A stretch of 64,000 nucleotides of DNA, from NCBI RefSeq assembly GCF_000346465.2, contig NC_034014.1, positions 8,394,756 to 8,458,755 of the forward strand, read 5' to 3'. Numbering within the stretch: the first letter of the stretch is position 1; every line of letters starts with the position of its first letter. Both the position numbers and the translations under genes were made by a program. Of the stretch, positions 19,147 to 30,445 are shown one piece after another. The DNA is from Prunus persica (Eukaryota; Streptophyta; Magnoliopsida; Rosales; Rosaceae). The notes under the pieces were generated by a model. That model worked only from the letters and a program-made list of their open reading frames with translations, ran no database searches and was not told where the DNA came from.

Positions 19147-21589
19147 CCCTTCGAGGCCTCGTCACCTCCACCCTTCATCATCATCAAAGGCTTTGGTGAC
19201 GAGCGACTGTACTGCAAGGGTTTGCTGAGGGAGGAAACCTTTGATATTTTGGGGGTAGGAAGGTGGTGGTGGTTGGAGCTGGAGTTGCCATCTGTGATCG
19301 CAGGGACAACTTGATATTCGAAAGTAATAAGAATCTCAAAAGTTTGAATCATTTTGCTGTGCGGAGCAGGAAAACAGAGCTTTTGGCTCTCATTGGCGGC
19401 TCTCACTTTGAAATTGAAAAGGGTCATATTTTTTGTGATGATTATCTGATTTACCAATATGTGAGTTTTTAAAGTACTAATCTTCATTTTCTTTTATCAA
19501 TCTGATTATTAAGTTCATTTTTTTCTGTAAATTTGTTTCTGGGATTAAACTTGTTCCTAGCCACCAATAAGTTAATTATTGTTTTATAAATTGGTTCAGT
19601 AAATTTGTTTCTGAGACAAAGAAAATTATTAGGTTTAGTATGTTAGATTTCTTATATCACTACTTTGAGCAAGGATTCATGTATTAACACCATTTTGTCC
19701 AGCTCATACATTCCTTTTTTCTTGATGATATGATCCAAAAGAGGATTCAAATGAGTTTCAGCAAGCCAAGTTGCATTATTCATTTAATTCTTATTTTCAT
19801 TATTGCACTTCACATTCATTAAAAAAACCATTCTCACATGAGTTTAATGCAATAATTGATAGAGGTGATTGACATTTTACTGTCACAGGTCATGAGCACA
19901 CTTCCTGGAAGCAGCAAGATTGCGGCATTCGTCAATCAAGTGACTCGTTTGGAAAGAACCTTTGCATATTGCAGCTTGTGTTTAGTGGTGGCATTAAGTT
20001 TGCTTCGAAACTTGCAATTTGAAACTATAGCTTCTCAGAGCACCTCCCCTGCAGCAACTTGCAAAGCCATGAGTGTGAAGGAGACTTGTTTGATTTGCTT
20101 TGAAGACAATCCTATTGCTCGAATGTTTTCAGTTGGTACTTGTCATCACAAATATTGCTTGTCTTGTATGAAACATCATGTGGAAGTGCAATTGCAAAGC
20201 GGGATTGTGGCACAATGCCCTCATAAAGACTGTACGTGTGAAGTGAATACTGAAACCTGTAAAAAATTCTTGTCACCTGAACTTGCTGACATTATGATCG
20301 AACGAATCAAGGAATCTTCTATTCCTGTTACCGAGAAAGTGTACTGCACATTTCCGAGGTGTTCTGCGTTGATGTCCAAACAGGAAGTCTTGGAACATAC
20401 CAAGACTTCTTTTGCTAGTGAGGGAGGCAGGAAGTGCATGAAATGCCATCAGTATTTTTGTATCAATTGCAGGGTGCCTTGGCACTATGATATGAGCTGC
20501 TATGATTACCAAAGCTCAGAAACCTATTCCCGCTCAGAAGACCAATTGGTAAAGTCCCTTGCAATGAAGAAACTATGGCGCCAGTGTTCGAAATGCAAAC
20601 ATATGGTTGAACTTGATAGTGGTTGCTACCACATCATTTGCAGGTTCTTTACTCTCCTCCAGTCCAATTTGATTAATCTTTTGGTTTCTTATGTCCTGCT
20701 TTAGTCCCCTTTTTTTTAATCATTTCTAAAATTAGCTATGTCATATAGGGAAGAATTTACAATAGAAAGGCAAATATATATATTTTTTTTTTCAGTCGCT
20801 TATCTCAACCCCTATCAATAGAATCTCCAATACACCCAATATATCCAAATTCACAATCTGTTAAAATTTTATCTCAGTTGGTGCATCTCAACCTGTAACG
20901 CTGTTAAATGCCTATTTAAATTCCCAAGTTTGTAGGTAAAGGAATCCCTCAAATCCTAGTTGGAACCGAAAACCAAAACCAAAATCAACTAGAAAACACA
21001 TTAAAAGCAAGGTACTAAAATTTCCCTGTTACTCAAATGAGGGGAGTGTTTTTCTTTTTTTAAATACCTTTCCTATTGAGAGAGGCGATAATATACTAAA
21101 CTCACACACTACATGGATGCTAGGACTCGAGTATTTGATAAAGCCACATATATGAAAGTTTTAAAATTTAGGGTTGGATACTTCAATATGCATTCCCTTT
21201 ACTAGCTGTAAAAGGGAGTGGCCACCACATCAAACTTGCTAGCAAAGTTGCTTTGGTTTCACTTTATTTATTTTTTTCTCTTACCATGAAAGTTAAGAAA
21301 AGATTTCACCCTTGTTCTTTTCTCTTCTTATTGTTTTCCCTTTACTAGATGCTGCTACATTTTCATGACTCCGTCCCAATAGAAAACCTTTCATGCAATG
21401 CACACAGTGGCATCTTCAGTGTAGGTAAGTTGTTCTCTTGTACGAATCCTTGGTGTTTGTCTCATGTTTGCAATGTCTTTGTGTAGATGTGGACATCAGT
21501 TTTGCTATACTTGCGGAGCTGAATGGAAGAACAAGAGAGCAACGTGTTCCTGCCCACTCTGGGATGAGCATCACATTATACGGCCATAA
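19147..21589 (+). pseudogene. RBR-type E3 ubiquitin ligase copy 2, RNase H-like part damaged
   Basis: Paralog of the copy at 13.9-15.7 kb. Segments: 19147-19460 (RNase H-like, frame lost near 19390 where bases present in copy 1 are missing), 19889-20643 (RING1 CLIC...CHHKYC...CPHKDC, IBR, first half of RING2) and 21487-21589 (CGHQFCYTCG...CSCPLWDEHH, TAA at 21587). The splice after 'TGCAG' joins in phase. Residues near 'LVVALSLLRN' are out of frame relative to copy 1, through a short deletion and a compensating base. The RING1-IBR-RING2 part is open from the ATG near 19892, so an N-truncated ligase cannot be excluded. RING2 reads HIIC where copy 1 has HITC. Confidence 0.75.
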
Positions 21590-21659
21590 CGATTGGGACT
21601 ATAGTGTAACATTATACGTGGACGGTCCGTTATCAAATGAGTACACATTTTACAACTAA

Positions 21660-22850
21660 AACAGATTGCCTAATCCAGTCATGTTTTGCTTTCTTCTTTA
21701 CTTTTTTTAATTTTAATTTTAATTTTTTTTTAATCATGGAAACATGTGGTTGTAACTTGTAAGAGAGGAGGAGGGCGTAGAAAGAGTGTTAAACCACTTT
21801 GCATTGCTCAAGCTTCTATCATAAATTATTAAGGACTTCCCTTTCAATTTAAATAAATTGTTCCAAACACTCTACTTAATAACAAAAATAACCATGAAAT
21901 AAGAAAATAAAAATTATATCAAACGGGTCTCGAATTGTTCAATATATTGAACCTACCAATATTGTAGTCGTTACTAATCATAAGACACCAATGTATTAAT
22001 AATGAACGAAAGCAATGTATTTTGTATTTACACCTAACTAATTAATGTATTTTTGTATTTTAAAGAACTTGCTAATAATGAAAACATACTTTTTTTTGTG
22101 GATAATTTCAAGTAGGGGTGGCATCAATCCCGTGCCGATTCAAACCGTAGTGGCCAGCATAGGTGGCACGCCACTTCTGGAAGTGAGATTCAGACATAAC
22201 GCGATGCAGATTAGCCATGAATATCTTCTTGTGCACTTTGGAACCACCTCACAAGTACAAAGGCACTGACGAACTTGGTGATCGGCTACCATCATCGGAA
22301 GACATGATCAATGAATAACTGCAAAAAGGAAAAAAAATTGCAAGTCAAATAACATGTCAAAACCCTAAGTTGCAATATACATAATATCAGGAAGGCCATG
22401 CGGCCCGAGTAGCTAACGCAGCACCTCGGCCCGAGTCGAGCCACAACCTGTCTAGTGTCGAGGTCACCGTCAATCCTAGCCGACAACCACCGCGACAACT
22501 GCCGTTGATGTTCAAGGCGAAGCTCGCCTGCCCAACTACCGAACAACAGCAAAAGCCGCAATCCAGCAGCCAGGCTCGCTACATGCTTGACAGAAAATGT
22601 GATGACAGCCACCGTCGCACTGCCACCACCCGGTCTCGCCTCCGCTTCAGCCATCGCCTCGCAACGATAACTAGCCAGGCCAACGGTAGCTATTCCTTGC
22701 GGCAAGTAAAGAAAAAAAAAAGGAAAATGAAGGATCACGGCAGCCGCCATAGCAGCCACCGAGACGCCACCTTCACAACCAACAGCATTGTGCCACGACG
22801 ACAACTAGCCGGGCCTACCCAGCTGATCTTTGATATGAAGAAAAAGGAAA
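21660..22850. other. Intergenic DNA after RBR copy 2
   Basis: Duplication ends near 21915. 22110-22290 and 22380-22830 are GC-richer and contain open frames on both strands, without recognisable domains. They may be internal sequence of the LTR relic to the right. Confidence 0.35.
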
Positions 22851-22859
22851 TTAAATAAA

Positions 22860-23770
22860 TAAATTTGACCTACCTTGGTGTGCACGACGACTCCTCTCTT
22901 CGACAAGCAGTACACTCCTTCAATATCTCTCTCGCAAGCTAAAAAGTAGAGGATGATAAGTGTGCAATTTGAAGAGGAGTGAAGAGAAGCCTTGTATTTA
23001 TAAAGGTTGGACATCATAGGTCAAGGAGGAATCACAAGCCTATTCCCATTGGGAGCCTAACTATTAAAAAAAATAAAATAAATGAAAAGTCTACTCCAAT
23101 TAGGAGCCCAACTCAAAGAAGAAAACCCAGATGCAGTTGGAGAGCCCGGAAGATATTTCTCATCTCCTCCATGCCACGCAAACGCCATGCAGAAGCGAGG
23201 GGGCATTTATGGGGACATATATTTCACCGGCTAATAAGAAAACGACACGTGAAAAAGGAATATTCCTTAGGTCAAACTAAATACCCTAATTAATTCTTAT
23301 TTAATTAGAAAAATTATCTTTGATTTAAGATAAGCATATCTCCCTAAATCAAAGAACCAATCCACCAAATCTCTTGGAGTAATTCATATAATCTTTTGGG
23401 GAAGAACAATCCTAACCAAATAAGGATTATTCTCACAAAACCCTAGCACACAATGAAGCTATAAATACATAGTCACACAAGACATTCATGGTAATTCTAA
23501 ACTCACACTAAAAAAACCCTATGCAAACCCTCTCTTCCTCTCTCTCTCTCTCGCCGCCCCTCTCTCCCACTCTCTTTACATAGTTAAGTGCCCCCACACA
23601 CTGCTCTGGCCACTAGGCTCTCCCCATGAGAGAAAACTCTGTCCAATTTAGCTATTGCCGCATCTTTTCTCAAAGATCCAATAAAACTAACTTAGGCATC
23701 GGAGGGTCTTTGGCCAACACTCCCCGGATGTGGTCTTTTACTCTTATTTGTTTCGCAAGAATCGAGGAAG
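22860..23770 (+). mobile_element. Relic of a Ty3/gypsy (Tat/Ogre-like) LTR
   Basis: CTATAAATACATAG lies at about 23459, followed by CT-rich leader. The stretch near 23690-23740 (GGCATCGGAGGGTCTTTGGC) is a very common 3' LTR feature of plant gypsy elements. A second TATA-like TATTTATAAAGG is near 22994. The ends and partner LTR were not identified, so this is a solo or truncated LTR. Confidence 0.55.
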
Positions 23771-24059
23771 AGAGAGAAGAAAGCTCGAAGGGTAAAGAAT
23801 ATACAAGCAAATATTCTCTGATGAGAAATTTGTACAAATACAAATCACAGGCTGTATGGCATCCCTCATATTCTAAAACACCATTTATATATTAAATATT
23901 GGTGGTAGTGGTAGATTGTGAGTTTTTAAAGAAATGTCCTATATTGGAAAGTTAATAGAGCAACCTAAGGATCAGTATGGGCCCAGGCCCCTTCTCATAT
24001 TTGTTATTTTCTCATATTTTTACTTATATATGTTGCTATATGTTTGCTTTTTGGAGTAA

Positions 24060-24310
24060 AAACTGTTCTTTTTTTTTTCTCTCTCTTCTTCTTTTGATTA
24101 ACTTAAGTTTTGAGAATTCCTCTATTTACATGTCTAAGTAGGGCACCTTAATATTGGGATTTATGAACATTTTTCGTATTTCCTCTCTATGTTGAAGTAT
24201 AAATTATTAATTTTGAGTTTTTAATAGTGTAGATGATGAGATTAATATATATTCAATCATTTTAACATATGAAATTCAAGACAATTATGATTGTAATAAA
24301 TGAATAACTT
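24060..24310. repeat. Dispersed repeat shared with 35520-35770
   Basis: Both stretches run colinearly through TACCTTAATATTG.G.TTTATGAAC, TTAATAGT.TAGATGATGA and on. In the second location the block leads to a hAT-like 3' end, so this copy is probably a hAT 3' remnant. Confidence 0.6.
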
Positions 24311-24325
24311 ATTAATCAATGAAAA

Positions 24326-24450
24326 ATGCTAGGGAGACCAATTTTAGATACCAACTCGTTGACCATCTCTCTAATGAAGCGTAGAATCCATTGTATTGGT
24401 GGGCTCCACCTCTATTAGAGAGATGGTACACAAGTTGGTCTTCCTAGCAT
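24326..24450. mobile_element. Small MITE (125 bp)
   Basis: Inverted termini ATGCTAGGGAGACCAA and TTGGTCTTCCTAGCAT. The short element has inner hairpin symmetry around GCTCCACC. ATTAATCAAT occurs just outside both ends, though not immediately adjacent. Confidence 0.65.
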
Positions 24451-25934
24451 GACCATTAATCAATATGAAATGATATTATTAACCTATTCATCTAGTCAGT
24501 GCTTGAGTGCTCCTATTCGAATTATTTATATAAAAAATTGTGAAGAACTTGTTAAGAACTTCTCATCGGTTCTCTATCCCCTTCCCCAAAGAACCTCTTA
24601 GTCGTTCTTCTGTGGCATCTACCCCTCTCTCTGTCTCGCTGCTGCCTCCAAATCAGATCCACTCTATTGCTCAAATCTGCCGACTCCATCTCCTTTCATC
24701 CTTTTTTTTTTTTTTGGATAGCTCTCTCCCTCTATCTCCATATCCTTGAAGTGGAAAATGCAAATTAGACCCTTGATGTCAAGCTTGGGTGGGTATGGGT
24801 TCTCGGCGATTGGGAGATGAGGTTGCCGCGACGGTGGTCACGATTCTAATGCTCCAAGTATTACAAAACCGAGGCATTAGAGGCCAAGCAATCCTGAGAT
24901 GTTCTACAGGGCAGCGACCCGTGTTTGATGCCCTATGTTGTTTTTCAATTTTGAATTTCATTTAGGAATGGATGGGTGATACTCTTACAGAATTTCAATT
25001 AATGTTATTGTTATTTGATTTGGTTTCTTAAGTTTTATGTATTTAGTGATTTTCCTTGTTAATATTCTATCATTGCATTTGTATGCTATTCGGAGCATCT
25101 AGATCTACTAATTCGCTGAAATTTCAATTTCAATGTGATAGTTTATTCGTAAAAATTTTCATGTTTGCAATTTTGGGTGTAACTTGCTTCAGTGAAAACA
25201 AAAAGGAGGGGCGGAATCCAGCCTAAAGCAAGTAGCAACTGGGTTGTGTAATATTTTTTTTTATATAACAAAATATATAGCATTTAGCACGATTCTAAAA
25301 TTGTGTCTGTCTTTATATTGTCTGACATGAATTTGTGATTTGTGCCCTATAGTAATAGAAACCCCTATAGAAAACACTGTCGGCTTAAGGGTCGCTGCAC
25401 TGTGTCTTTTGGACATAGAGCACAATTATTTGCGTCTCTTGCAGTTAAGAGCACAAATAAAAATAGTGCCCAAAGCCACATATTCTAGTACTGACTGTTT
25501 GCCATTCTATGTTTTCCAAACATTTTTAATTCCCTCCAATATCTTACGAAAATCAAAACATTCATAGCAGAGAAAAGTGTTCTTTCTACCTAATACAAAG
25601 GACCATTGAAAATTTATTTTATTCTAATATATCAATTCCACCAAGGCTATAAAATATTTAATTGTAACATATCATGCAAATAATCATGTGTTATCCAGGG
25701 CATAAAAGCATGACTTATATAATCTTCATCCTGTGTTCGTATATTTTGTGTTTTTGAGACTAGAATATTTTACTGTGATTTTTTTGACACTTTCCACTTT
25801 CATTATTATTAATATTATAAATATTTTTTATTGCAAAATCATTAAAAAATATTAATACTTATAGATTATGGATTTTTTATGCTCTATAGTATGTTGTTAT
25901 CTCAACGTTGAATTTTTAATTTTTAATTTTTGTA
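24451..25934. other. Intergenic DNA with a segment duplicated at 29.7-30.05 kb
   Basis: 25500-25820 is similar to 29690-30050, including GTATCAATTCCA, TATCATGCAAA and GGCATAAAAGCATGACTT-type blocks. No gene is supported. Confidence 0.5.
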
Positions 25935-26040
25935 AAGGACTCACTAGTATAGTGGTTTAGAGTAATTTATCTCCAGTTATCGGTTTGAGTCCAGAAGTTT
26001 CTTCAAAGGGATTCGTGGGACTCAAGTAACAGCAAGGCAG
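25935..26040 (+). mobile_element. tRNA-derived SINE-like element
   Basis: A-box-like TAGTATAGTGGTTTAGAG is followed about 30 bases later by B-box GGTTTGAGTCC, the spacing of a pol III promoter. The tail runs into the 3' side of the cysteine-rich gene; the end was not resolved. Confidence 0.55.
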
Positions 26041-26156
26041 ACATTATTGATATCAGAGCAAATACACATACAAATTAAATATGAGAATATATTATCGTAC
26101 ATAGCAATTTGATACTAAGGTTGTCGATGGATGCACCGAAGGCAGCAAATTAGAGA

Positions 26157-26759
26157 CTAATTAGAATTGTTGTGAAGGCACTTGTTGTAGCATCCAACGT
26201 AGTTGAGGACTTGATTTTTGGGGAAGTTGTTTGTGGCAGTAATGGAATCAGCTGCTTCTGTACATCCAAGAGTGCAATCATAGAGGTTGGTTGGTATTCC
26301 TCCCACCATGTTGCAACTTTGCTGCACACATTGAGTGTAACATACCGTATAACTGGGACGGAGACGGCTACGACCACCACGGTATTTACCTTCATGCCCT
26401 TCATGCCCCCGGCCATAACCCCCGCCAATACCGCGGCTAGGGTGATAGTTAGCCCCACTTACGCGGTGGCAATCAAAATCACACCATGCAGGACATAGAG
26501 TAATTTTATTAACAACACCACCCACCGTATCGCTTGGCAGCGGCGCTTCAGGTGATGATGGTTCATCAATTGTATTTGGAGGAGAGAGAGTGTAATTTGG
26601 AGTTAGATCCCATCCAATCTTGATGGGAAGAGTCAAATGATCAACTGGAATATTGGAAGGGGCTGATGGAGGAGTTGTGCTTGGTAGATTTCTGGCTTGC
26701 ACTACAAGTACAACTAGTAGAAGCATGAACATCATAGTACTAATGGAACTTGATTCCAT
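26157..26759 (-). CDS. Secreted cysteine-rich protein, thionin-like
   Basis: Single-exon gene of about 200 residues. I prefer the Met at 26759, because the following residues ('SSSISTMMFMLLLVVLVVQA') form a clean signal peptide; an upstream Met lies four codons earlier at 26771. After the signal come a Pro/Ser-rich linker, then 'CPAWCDFDC', a Gly/His-rich loop, 'CYTQCVQQSC', 'DCTLGC' and 'GCYNKC', ten cysteines in all, likely five disulfides. The paired CxxxC pattern is reminiscent of plant thionin-like secreted peptides, but the spacing is not that of a classical thionin, so function (defence or signalling) is inference. It ends at TAG 26157-26159. No frame lesion is seen. Confidence 0.75.
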   Translation of the reverse strand: MESSSISTMMFMLLLVVLVVQARNLPSTTPPSAPSNIPVDHLTLPIKIGWDLTPNYTLSPPNTIDEPSSPEAPLPSDTVGGVVNKITLCPAWCDFDCHRVSGANYHPSRGIGGGYGRGHEGHEGKYRGGRSRLRPSYTVCYTQCVQQSCNMVGGIPTNLYDCTLGCTEAADSITATNNFPKNQVLNYVGCYNKCLHNNSN

Positions 26760-26771
26760 GGCAATTCTCAT

Positions 26772-27540
26772 TCTCTCTAGTAGATTTTTTTTTATTTATG
26801 TATATATGAATCGAAAGAAGGGGAAAATAATTTTTGCTATGTGTTCAAACCCTTTGTCCATTTGGGTATAAGAGCAAAATATCAATAGTCATTTGTGGAA
26901 ATAATTTGATGGAATTTCCAATAATTACGTGCCACTCTTGTTACCCCTACGATTGAGAAACAGGCCTTATAATTTGGGGAACTAATTATAGCCGTTGATT
27001 AATGGCGAATTGAATAAGTTGAATCCAGATACTTCGTAATTGACTGAAAACATGGGGTGGGCCGAGCTCATGATCCTCTACAACTTTTCTCTTTTCGTTT
27101 TGTGTTTTGGGTTTGGGCTGCTAATCACTAAAAGCACAACAATTTTAAAGTCATTTGTCCCTCTCAACACAATGTGAAATCTTCATTTGAATTGAGGAAA
27201 CAAAAAATTTATTTACACTAAGTTTTTGGTATTTTCATAAAACCCATTCAAGTTTTGGAGATTACACTAACACACAATGAGATTATTTATTTATTTATTT
27301 CTAGAATCTCATGAGGTTTCACAAAACCCCTTTATTTCTTTCTTTTTTTAAGACTGAAAAAAACATTACAAGTTAGATCCCTTTGGGATCTTAATACCAT
27401 ACAAGTCTCCTTGTAATCTAAACATTGCATCCAAAGTGAAATTACTAAACAAAATACATGAATGCAAACCCCTTTATTTCATTTCCCACCTAAAAATTGT
27501 TGATATCATAAAATTTTTTTCTCTAAATGACAATTTGATC
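26772..27540. other. Upstream flank of the cysteine-rich gene
   Basis: A/T-rich, no gene recognised. It includes a fragment with TTAGATCCCTTTGGGATCTTAA (27372-27393), a local palindrome. Confidence 0.4.
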
Positions 27541-27559
27541 TGGAGATTTTATTTTTTTG

Positions 27560-28160
27560 GTCGGAATCAAGTTTCATTAATAGAAAGCCAATGCCAATTA
27601 CATCATAGTGAAATTATTTATAAATTATAATAATAAATAAATAAATAAAAAGAGTCCAAACAAATGCAGCCGTAAAACCCCAATAAAAATAAAACTCAAA
27701 CAGACATAAAACCTACAACTGGCATAAAGTCAGAGCTCAAAAATGACATAAAGTCAAAGCCAAAACTGGCATAAAGTGAGAGCCAACCAAAAGCATAAAC
27801 ACCATCAAATGCCAAGCAATGTTGCTGCTGCCTCCACGAAGATCGGGACATAGCCACCATGATTAATGATGAGGGAAAGAACTGCAAACACACAAAACAA
27901 ATACAAAAACCACAAATTTGATAATCCCTCGCTATACATAAACCGGCCATCAAAGACTCATTAACTCCTTCAAAAACGAAACCATCAAAACACCAAGAAG
28001 GAAACATCAGCCAATCCAAGAACAAACCTGGAAAATACTTCCCAAAGCCAAAGAAATCGACATCCTAATCATGGAAGGAGGTGGTAACAACCTAAGAATG
28101 GAAGGAGGTAGTGCAAGCACCCAAGCAAGAGCTCTACACATCTTCCAAAGAGGACACGAA
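27560..28160 (-). mobile_element. Possible LINE 3' end remnant
   Basis: On the minus strand the end reads through TTGGCTTTCTATTAATGAAA and TTGATTCCGACC before an A/T-rich tail, a form common at plant LINE 3' ends. The upstream part is open but without recognised RT motifs. Confidence 0.4.
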
Positions 28161-28389
28161 AAATCATGTTTGGGATTAATCGATGCATCTAATGGGGGTT
28201 GATAGATCCAAGAGGGAGATAAACCTTGAAGGAGCCAATATGGAAGGAGGAATTTAAAGGAATCTTGGAAAATAAAAATAAAAATGAGGAATGATAAAAG
28301 AGTTGGGTTGAAGTGGAATATGAAAATGAAAGGAGTATCAGGGGGAGGTAGTGACCACCTTCCCCCTAGATGGCATTGAAAGGCTCTGA

Positions 28390-29440
28390 GGCCCTATTTG
28401 GTAGGTTAGACTGGAATGGATTGGATATATTAGACTGGACTGGTTGGGATATGATTGAATTTTAAGCAATTGTTTAGTGCAATAAACACCAAGTTGAGAT
28501 TGCAGGACTGGAACAAAAATAGAAAAATTTAAAAATATTCAAACAAATTTATAAAAATTATAATAATGAATACAATTCTAAAAAAATCTATGAATCACAG
28601 GACTGTGACTCAAAGTCCAGAGAAAGATCAATTGGGTGTCTCCTCCGTGGCCAGTTGCAGCAACCGATCCCCTGCCGGAACAGAACTTTGTCTCGATGAT
28701 CAATCAAACCCATAATTCAAATCATTCTTTCCAAAAAAATCCCCAAATCTTGGTGAAATTTCATAACCTGCCATTGAAAGAGCTTTTCCCTAGAAAATCT
28801 TTTCCTTCTTTGCACAAGTCCTCTAGAATTTTCTCCAACTCATCTCTTCTAATTCTCATCAAGAGCTTGAAAATATTCACACCAAGGTTGTGATCCCATA
28901 TTGGTTTTCCACTCTCCATCTCCGCAACCAAACACCCAAGAGCCCAAACAAGCAAGAAATGCAAGGCTCCCTCATAAGATCTCAAGAACAAGGCCTCCTT
29001 TAAATTAGATCTCAAGCTTTGCCAGATCAACTGTAAAATGCAAAGATATGGCAAAGGGGAAGAGAGAGTGGAAGAGAGAGAGAGATTGGAGAAGAGAGAT
29101 GAGAATATAAAGCAGCAAAAAAAAGCCAAAGCAAGTTCTCGAAAATCAAGGAATGGGTTTTGGAGCCGGTGTTATTATGGACTGGGGTCTAATAACTACA
29201 TCCAGTCCATAATGCATTTTAAGCCCACCAAGTAATGCCCAGGATGACAGGACCCGATCCAAATTTCGCTTTGAAATCCGAGTCAGACTCTGTGCGTGTT
29301 CGACACCTGGCAAATGTCGGGCACAAATGACCTCTTTGCCCTTCTATACAAAACACGATAGGACCTGAGAGTCATTACACAGGACCTATGTCTATTTTAA
29401 ATGAAAAAATTTTATTCAGTCCAGTCCACCAAATACGACC
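28390..29440. mobile_element. PIF/Harbinger-like TIR element carrying a kinase fragment
   Basis: Termini GGCCCTATTTGGTA and CACCAAATACGACC (inverse of GGTCGTATTTGGTG) are flanked by TGA on both sides (28387-28389 and 29441-29443). A 3-bp duplication and this TIR type fit PIF/Harbinger. The interior holds a MAPKKK-like gene fragment on the minus strand and, near 29245-29350, sequence resembling the start of an LTR (TGACAGGACCCGATCC). Confidence 0.65.
28640..29010 (-). pseudogene. Captured MAPKKK-like protein kinase fragment
   Basis: The minus strand reads 'WALGCLVAEMESGKPIWDHN' near 28890-28960, then 'RRDELEKILEDLCKEGKDFLGK' near 28770-28850. These correspond to kinase subdomains IX to XI of plant MAPKKK17/18-type kinases (family assignment by recall, no search). 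Upstream of this the frame reads 'FLRSYEG', the activation-segment side. Only this part of a kinase is present, with substitutions at normally conserved positions and no ATP-binding region, so it is a non-functional transduplicated fragment inside the TIR element. Confidence 0.6.
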
Positions 29441-29689
29441 TGAGGGTTTGAGAGAGAAGGTGCGGCTTGTGTTGGTGGAGAGAGAAAAGTTTGGAACAAT
29501 ACTTTTTTTGAGGTTGGATTGCACAATCTTAGCAATATTGGCCCACTGTAAATCCACCCTTGCCGAATGATTTTACAATACATTTTGTCCATTTAATCAC
29601 AAAGTTCATGATATTACAGAATTGACATGTATGCATCAAGGTAAAGCTTGTTAAAGAGTTGAGCTTGTGGAGATCTCTCATATTCTATT

Positions 29690-30050
29690 TTGTTTGCCAA
29701 ACGTATATTTAGTTCACTCCAATATCTTATAAAATTTGGTATAAAAAAAAATCATTATAAAATTTAAAATATTCAAATCAAGAAGTATCTAAAAACCCAA
29801 ATTGTTATTTCACCTAGTACATATAAAAGTTCTAATTTACTCTTATGTATCAATTCCATCGAGCACAAAAATTATTTTGTTGTAATATATCATGCAAACT
29901 AATGATTTCTTACCCAAGGGTATAAAAGCATGACTTAAATAACCTTCTATATTTTGTTCATGTGTGGTGTGTTTTCGAGATCAGAACATTTTGTTGTGAT
30001 TTCCCCCCTAAAAGTCTCCACTTTGAGTATTATTAATACTATTTTAGAAA
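29690..30050. repeat. Second copy of the 25.5-25.8 kb segment
   Basis: Colinear similarity with 25500-25820 in the same orientation, with an A-rich insertion. The flanking pieces are unrelated. Confidence 0.55.
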
Positions 30051-30445
30051 ATACAGAAGAATTATTTTCCAAATGCACATGTCATGCTCTTACACAAAAT
30101 TTCCGGTCCTTAATTTTACGAATGGTACTAGGAAATATTGCAAAGCTTTCTCATTTCTAGGAGGCTGCAAACGTTTTAGTACGTGTGTGTGACAGAAAAT
30201 ATTTCTACTATTAAGCATTTGAAGCAAAGGACAATGTTGGTAATTGGTTAGATTGAATTTTATTTTGGGAGGGAACTAAATTGTGGGAAACCCCGTACAT
30301 TATATATGAACACAATCTTAATAGTTGTTGCAAATTTCTATGATTGAGAACCTATAGAGTAATTGGTATGTCATTCCCCTAACTAAGTGGGAATTCCTTA
30401 ATCAAGGGATATTATTATTATTTTTTTGTTGATGCAAGTGAAGAG

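Noticed and set aside
22292..22858. GC-rich ORFs of 117-170 codons on both strands
   Set aside because: No recognisable domain on either strand and next to an LTR relic; likely transposon interior.
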